From Cristatella mucedo (taxonomy: Eukaryota > Bryozoa > Phylactolaemata > Cristatellidae), in assembly GCA_009760855.2 (NCBI GenBank), contig WPIO01000003.1, positions 14,702,911 to 14,766,910 of the forward strand: DNA of 64,000 nt. Direction: 5' to 3'. Position 1 is the first letter of the stretch; every line of letters starts with the position of its first letter. This document shows positions 60,436-64,000 of this stretch, one piece after another. The position numbers and the translations under genes are program-made. The notes below the pieces were generated by a model. It was not told the DNA's origin. It made no database searches and saw nothing but the letters and a program-made list of their open reading frames with translations.

Positions 60436-61118
60436 TTCCATGCAGCACCGAACAAGCATTTTGATGGCTGCCATTAACGTCACGATTGTTTTTCTGCTCT
60501 CATTCCTAGAGCGTGTATTGAATGCTCAGTCTGGCTTGGCCACTGGCTCATTTTGCAGCTAGCCTGCAAGTGGGGGCCTTGGAGAAAATGTCCTTCTTTT
60601 GTCGAATTAATAGGAGAAATTGTGTAGCAGTTTGACTCGAATTCTTTGTTCCATTTAAGGAAGAATGATCTTCCTCAAAATTGGGTAACTGCTCCCAACG
60701 TAGGAGTGAACTTATCGTACAAATACTCGAAGAATGGTTTCACGGGCCTCTGTAGTTCAACAAAGCCTGTGCCAATTTGTCACAATATGTAATGTAGATT
60801 CGTCTCATTTGGTGGCCAGGTGTCGAGCCCTCAGTGTGTGCAGTATGACTAGCATAAGCCTGGCAGCCTGCCAGCAGCTTTTAATTAATAATAATAATAA
60901 TAATTCACTTGATAAAGCGCCCTCAGAGAACTTAATCTCTCTCTAGGCGCTTTACATTTGCTGTAAAGTGAAATGCAATTGAATGGTAAGTAAAATCATG
61001 CTTGAAAAACAAACGAAATGAATAATATGGTTAGGGGTGACATGCACAGGGTCAGCATGCAAATGTGGTTAGTGGCAGCATGCACAGTGTAAGCACGCAT
61101 AAGCACATCAAGGACGAA

Positions 61119-61772
61119 TCACAGGGACCCACTAAATGCTGTCCTAAATAGGTGTGTTTTTAAGTTCTTTTTAAATGTGGTCAGGTCAGGGGATGTTCTG
61201 ACGCAGGTCGGGAGGGAGTTCCAGGCTTTGGGAGCATATGAACTAAATGCACGGTCTCCAAAGGATTTAAGGTTTGTACGAGGTATTTCTAGTCTGTTGG
61301 ATTCCGAAAAGCGGGTGGTACGATGCTTAGCCTGATGGGGTAGTATATCTGACAGATAGGCTGGAGCCATAGAATGGAGGGACCTAAAAGTGAGCGACAA
61401 AACCTTGAAGTCAATCCGTTGCTTGACTGGTAGCCAGTGCAGGTCGGCGAGAAGTGGAGTAATGTGGCAACTGCGACGCTCACGGCAGACAAGTCTAGCT
61501 GCCGAGTTTTGCACCAGCTGCAATCACCTGATCGCACATGCTGGTAGGCCAGTAAGCAGGGAGTTGCAGAAGTCGAGACGGGATGTCACGAATGCATGAA
61601 CTAACTTGGACGTGGTATCTTTATCTAAACAAGCCCGAATTTTAGCAATGTTATGAAGCTGAAAATAGGCGGATTTGACTGTGGAGGTGATATGGTCGTC
61701 TAACGAGAGGTCGCTTTGGAATATGACACCTAGATTTCGAGCTGATTCAACTGGAGATGCTGGCAGAGCCAA
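61119..61772 (-). pseudogene. LINE RT C-terminal region in two frames
   Basis: Reads ESARNLGVIFQSDLSLDDH, RLDFCNSLLTGLPACAIR, then after a shift LVQNSAARLVCRERRSCHIT and LLADLHWLPVKQRIDFKVL to KNLKTHLF. The same peptide recurs in most other copies in the window and serves as the family fingerprint. Confidence 0.85.
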
Positions 61773-62802
61773 TTTTGAGAGTCAGCCTGTCCAATCTCTG
61801 GATCACACTGGGTTTGCCCATAACTAGTAAGTTGGTTTTATCATCGTTAAGTTTTAGAAAATGTGCTGCCATCCATGTGCGGATGTCATCAATGCATGCA
61901 GCTAGTGAGTTGAGAGAATTTGAGGTGCTCGAAGGCTGGGAGGGATCAAAGCAAAGGTACAACTGAGTGTCATCTACATAGAAGTGAAAGCCTAGATTGT
62001 GCTTGGCAATCACATCAGCAAGAGGCAGAGTATAAACCGTGAAAAGAACCGGACCTAGCACTGAGCCCTGAGGTACTCCATATTTCAGAGGTACTTCAGA
62101 TGATCTTTGTCCATTCACGTCAATACTCTGAAGTCTCCCACTGAGATAGGACCTGAACCATTGCAGAACAGTGCCAGTGATGCCCAGGCGAGATGAGAGG
62201 CGCTCTAGAAGAACTTTGTGATCGATGGTATCAAAAGCTGCCGAAAGATCAAGCAAAACAAGCAGAGACACTCTACCCATGTCTGCATTCCTAAGTAGGT
62301 CGTTGTATACCCTAAGCAATGCTGACTCTGTGGAGTGATTAGCTTTAAAGACAGACTGGAACTTACTAGCAAGGTGTGAGGTTTCGATATGTGAGTTCAG
62401 CTGGTCCACCACGACCCGTTCGAGTGTCTATGATAGGAATGGTAGAAGGGAAACTGGGCGGTAGTTGCTCAAGTTCTCTTGGTCAAGTGTAGCTTTCTTG
62501 AGAAGTGGCCTGACTACAGCTTTTTTGAAAGGTGCTGGGACATAACCTGAGGCTAATGACATATTAATTATGTTAGTTATGCATGGCAGCAGTAGATCAA
62601 TGCAACGTAGGAGCAGGACAGTGGGAATAGGGTCCAGAGGACTTGTTGTCTTCTTTGATTGAGATACGAACTTTAGGACTAGATCACTAGTGACCTGCTT
62701 AAATGCAGACATTGAGGTGCAGCCAGGAACCGAGGAACAGCATTCTAGTGGGGAGGTTGTCATCGCAGGGATAGATTCCCTGATCTTGTCTATCTTCTGC
62801 AC
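61747..62802 (-). pseudogene. LINE reverse transcriptase core, one in-frame stop
   Basis: Reads PVSLLPFLS, then a stop, then VVDQLNSHIE in the same frame. Further on are LLDLSAAFDTIDHKVLLE (motif A Asp), YGVPQGSVLGPVLFTVY (motif B) and FYVDDTQLYL (catalytic YVDD), ending with LKLNDDKTNLLVMG. Apart from the stop at 62428 the catalytic core is intact, so this copy is fairly young. Confidence 0.88.
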
Positions 62803-63180
62803 AAGGAATCGAGAGAAGCGATCGGCTAGATCATCATTAGGATCATCAGGTAAGGAGCTAATTTTGGGAACGGTTGAGGAGATGGTTAATTGTCGACATC
62901 AGCATTTTTGGATTGTGCATCTGTGATTCAACAATGTTTTTATAAAAGCTAGACTTGGCCTTTGCTAGGATCAAGTGGTACGACCTACAGTAGTCTTCAT
63001 ATGCCTGTCGATGGACAGTTAGTCCGGATCTTTTGTATGCTTTTTCAAGCTTTCGTTTAGTAGACTTGGCTAGTTTAATGTCTGCGGTAAACCATAGGCC
63101 GTCTGGGCGGGGTCGCGTAGTGCGCTTTGTCAGAGGGGCAAACTCGTCTAGCGTGTCAGCTAGTGTTGCGTTGAAGCTAT

Positions 63181-63822
63181 CTACCAATGATGACAGATCG
63201 GAGGGGGACTGAGCAGCAGAGGTGAAGCAGATATTCTCGCACGGACAGCATCGATGTCAAGGGTCTTGAGGTTTCGCGATTCACAGGATATTTTAGAGGA
63301 GGATGTGGGCACACACTGTAGATTGAATGAGATCTGCATGTGGTCAGATAAGCAGGATTTGGTAATAATTGATGATGACAAAGTGCAGTTGTATGAGAAG
63401 ATCTAGTCGAGTGTGTGACCCTTGATATGGGTAGGGCCATGCACATGAGCCACAAGAGACAATGAGTCAGGCAATGCACGAAATTCGGTGCTGAAAGCGT
63501 CAGATAAGTTATCAAAGTGAACGTTGAAATCACCCATGACGAGGAAGGATCGATTTCTTGCACACAGAATCGAAATGAGATCGGAGAAATCTGAAATAAA
63601 AGAGGATTTGGTACCTGGTGGGCGATAGACTACTGCCACTATCGGTAGCTTGTTTTCAGGTGAGACCAAGACAGTTGATTCAAAAGACTGCTTCGAGGGT
63701 ACCGCAAATGGCTTGAAGTTGAATTTCGAGCGCACGACAATAGCAACTCCACCTCCAGTTTTGATTGATCTAGGGGTGTGAAAGAACGAGAAACCAGATG
63801 GAGTTGACCCTGTGCATGTCAC
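63181..63822 (-). pseudogene. LINE endonuclease domain, disrupted
   Basis: Reads KTGGGVAIVVRSKF, IVAVVYRPPG and FLVMGDFNVHFDN, the APE-type Asp/Asn motif, then GHTLD followed by an in-frame stop. The same frame continues with SCLSDHMQISF, the catalytic SDH motif, until about 63181, after which the frame shifts. It lacks the domain's N-terminal third. The extreme upstream end overlaps the neighbouring tail. Confidence 0.8.
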
Positions 63823-63975
63823 CCCTAACTATGTTATTCATTTTGTTTGTTTTTCAAGCATGATTTTACTTACCATTCAATTGCATTTCCCTTTGCAGCA
63901 AATGTAAAGCGCCTAGAGAGAGATTAAGTTGTCTGAGGCCGCTTTATCAAGTACATTATCATTATTTCAATTGCA
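63807..63975 (+). mobile_element. L2-like LINE 3' UTR fragment
   Basis: Begins CCCTGTGCATGTCACC, runs through the family 3' UTR to GTAAAGCGCCTAGAGAGAG and the GCCGCTTTATCAAGTACATT hairpin, then ATTATCATTATT. It faces away from the adjoining minus-strand copy. Confidence 0.8.
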
Positions 63976-64000
63976 TCGTGCAGTTTTTTTAGTGAATTGT

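Larger units (their letters stand above)
60885..63806 (-). mobile_element. L2-like LINE, longest copy (5' truncated, mutated)
   Basis: The 3' end at 60885 is (ATT)n on the element strand, preceded by the family hairpin AAAGCGCC...GGCGCTTT. Going 5' come the RT C-terminal region, the RT core with FYVDD, a linker, and an AP-endonuclease. The copy stops inside the endonuclease at about 63806, where a plus-strand LINE tail abuts it. In-frame stops and at least one frameshift make it inactive. The architecture (APE, RT, short repeat tail, 3' hairpin) places it near the L2/CR1 group; exact clade not tested. Confidence 0.88.

Overview
The window is animal nuclear DNA. It shows intron-rich genes with GT-AG junctions, an immunoglobulin-superfamily (IgSF) receptor, a Hippo-pathway kinase, and a dense load of LINEs, tRNA-derived SINEs, MITEs and one LTR element. 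There are no bacterial operons, ribosome binding sites or CRISPR arrays. I could not fix the phylum. A sponge or another early-branching invertebrate fits the divergent but clearly metazoan MST kinase and the repeat-rich introns of about 2-4 kb, but this is a guess.

Layout. From 26771 down to 2094 on the minus strand runs one large receptor gene: signal peptide, five Ig domains, one FN3 domain, a Cys-rich juxtamembrane region, then two alternative transmembrane endings. All exon phases were checked by hand. The ectodomain plus the near exon (7547-7728) gives a 728-residue receptor with a very short tail. The ectodomain plus the far exons (4663 down to 2094) gives an 863-residue receptor. Its long cytoplasmic tail carries an ITIM-like motif, a PPxY motif and several other tyrosine motifs. 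Both models are multiples of three and end in a stop codon.

From about 27 to 46.8 kb I recognise no host gene. This stretch is a graveyard of L2-like LINE copies, a second LINE family, SINEs, a pogo/Tigger-type MITE, and a gag-only LTR retrotransposon (34463-36631) with a long Ala-rich 21-bp repeat array. From 47020 to 58308 on the plus strand lies the 5' half of an MST1/2 (Hippo) kinase gene in six exons. It covers the N-terminus to kinase subdomain IX and continues beyond the window. Its introns contain a Tc1 relic, LINE copies and SINEs. The right edge (60885-63975) is the longest LINE copy, with endonuclease and reverse transcriptase broken by stops and frameshifts.

Links between parts. 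One SINE family carries a 3' end resembling that of the L2-like LINE, which suggests it is mobilised by that LINE. The receptor and the kinase are only neighbours; any functional link is speculation.
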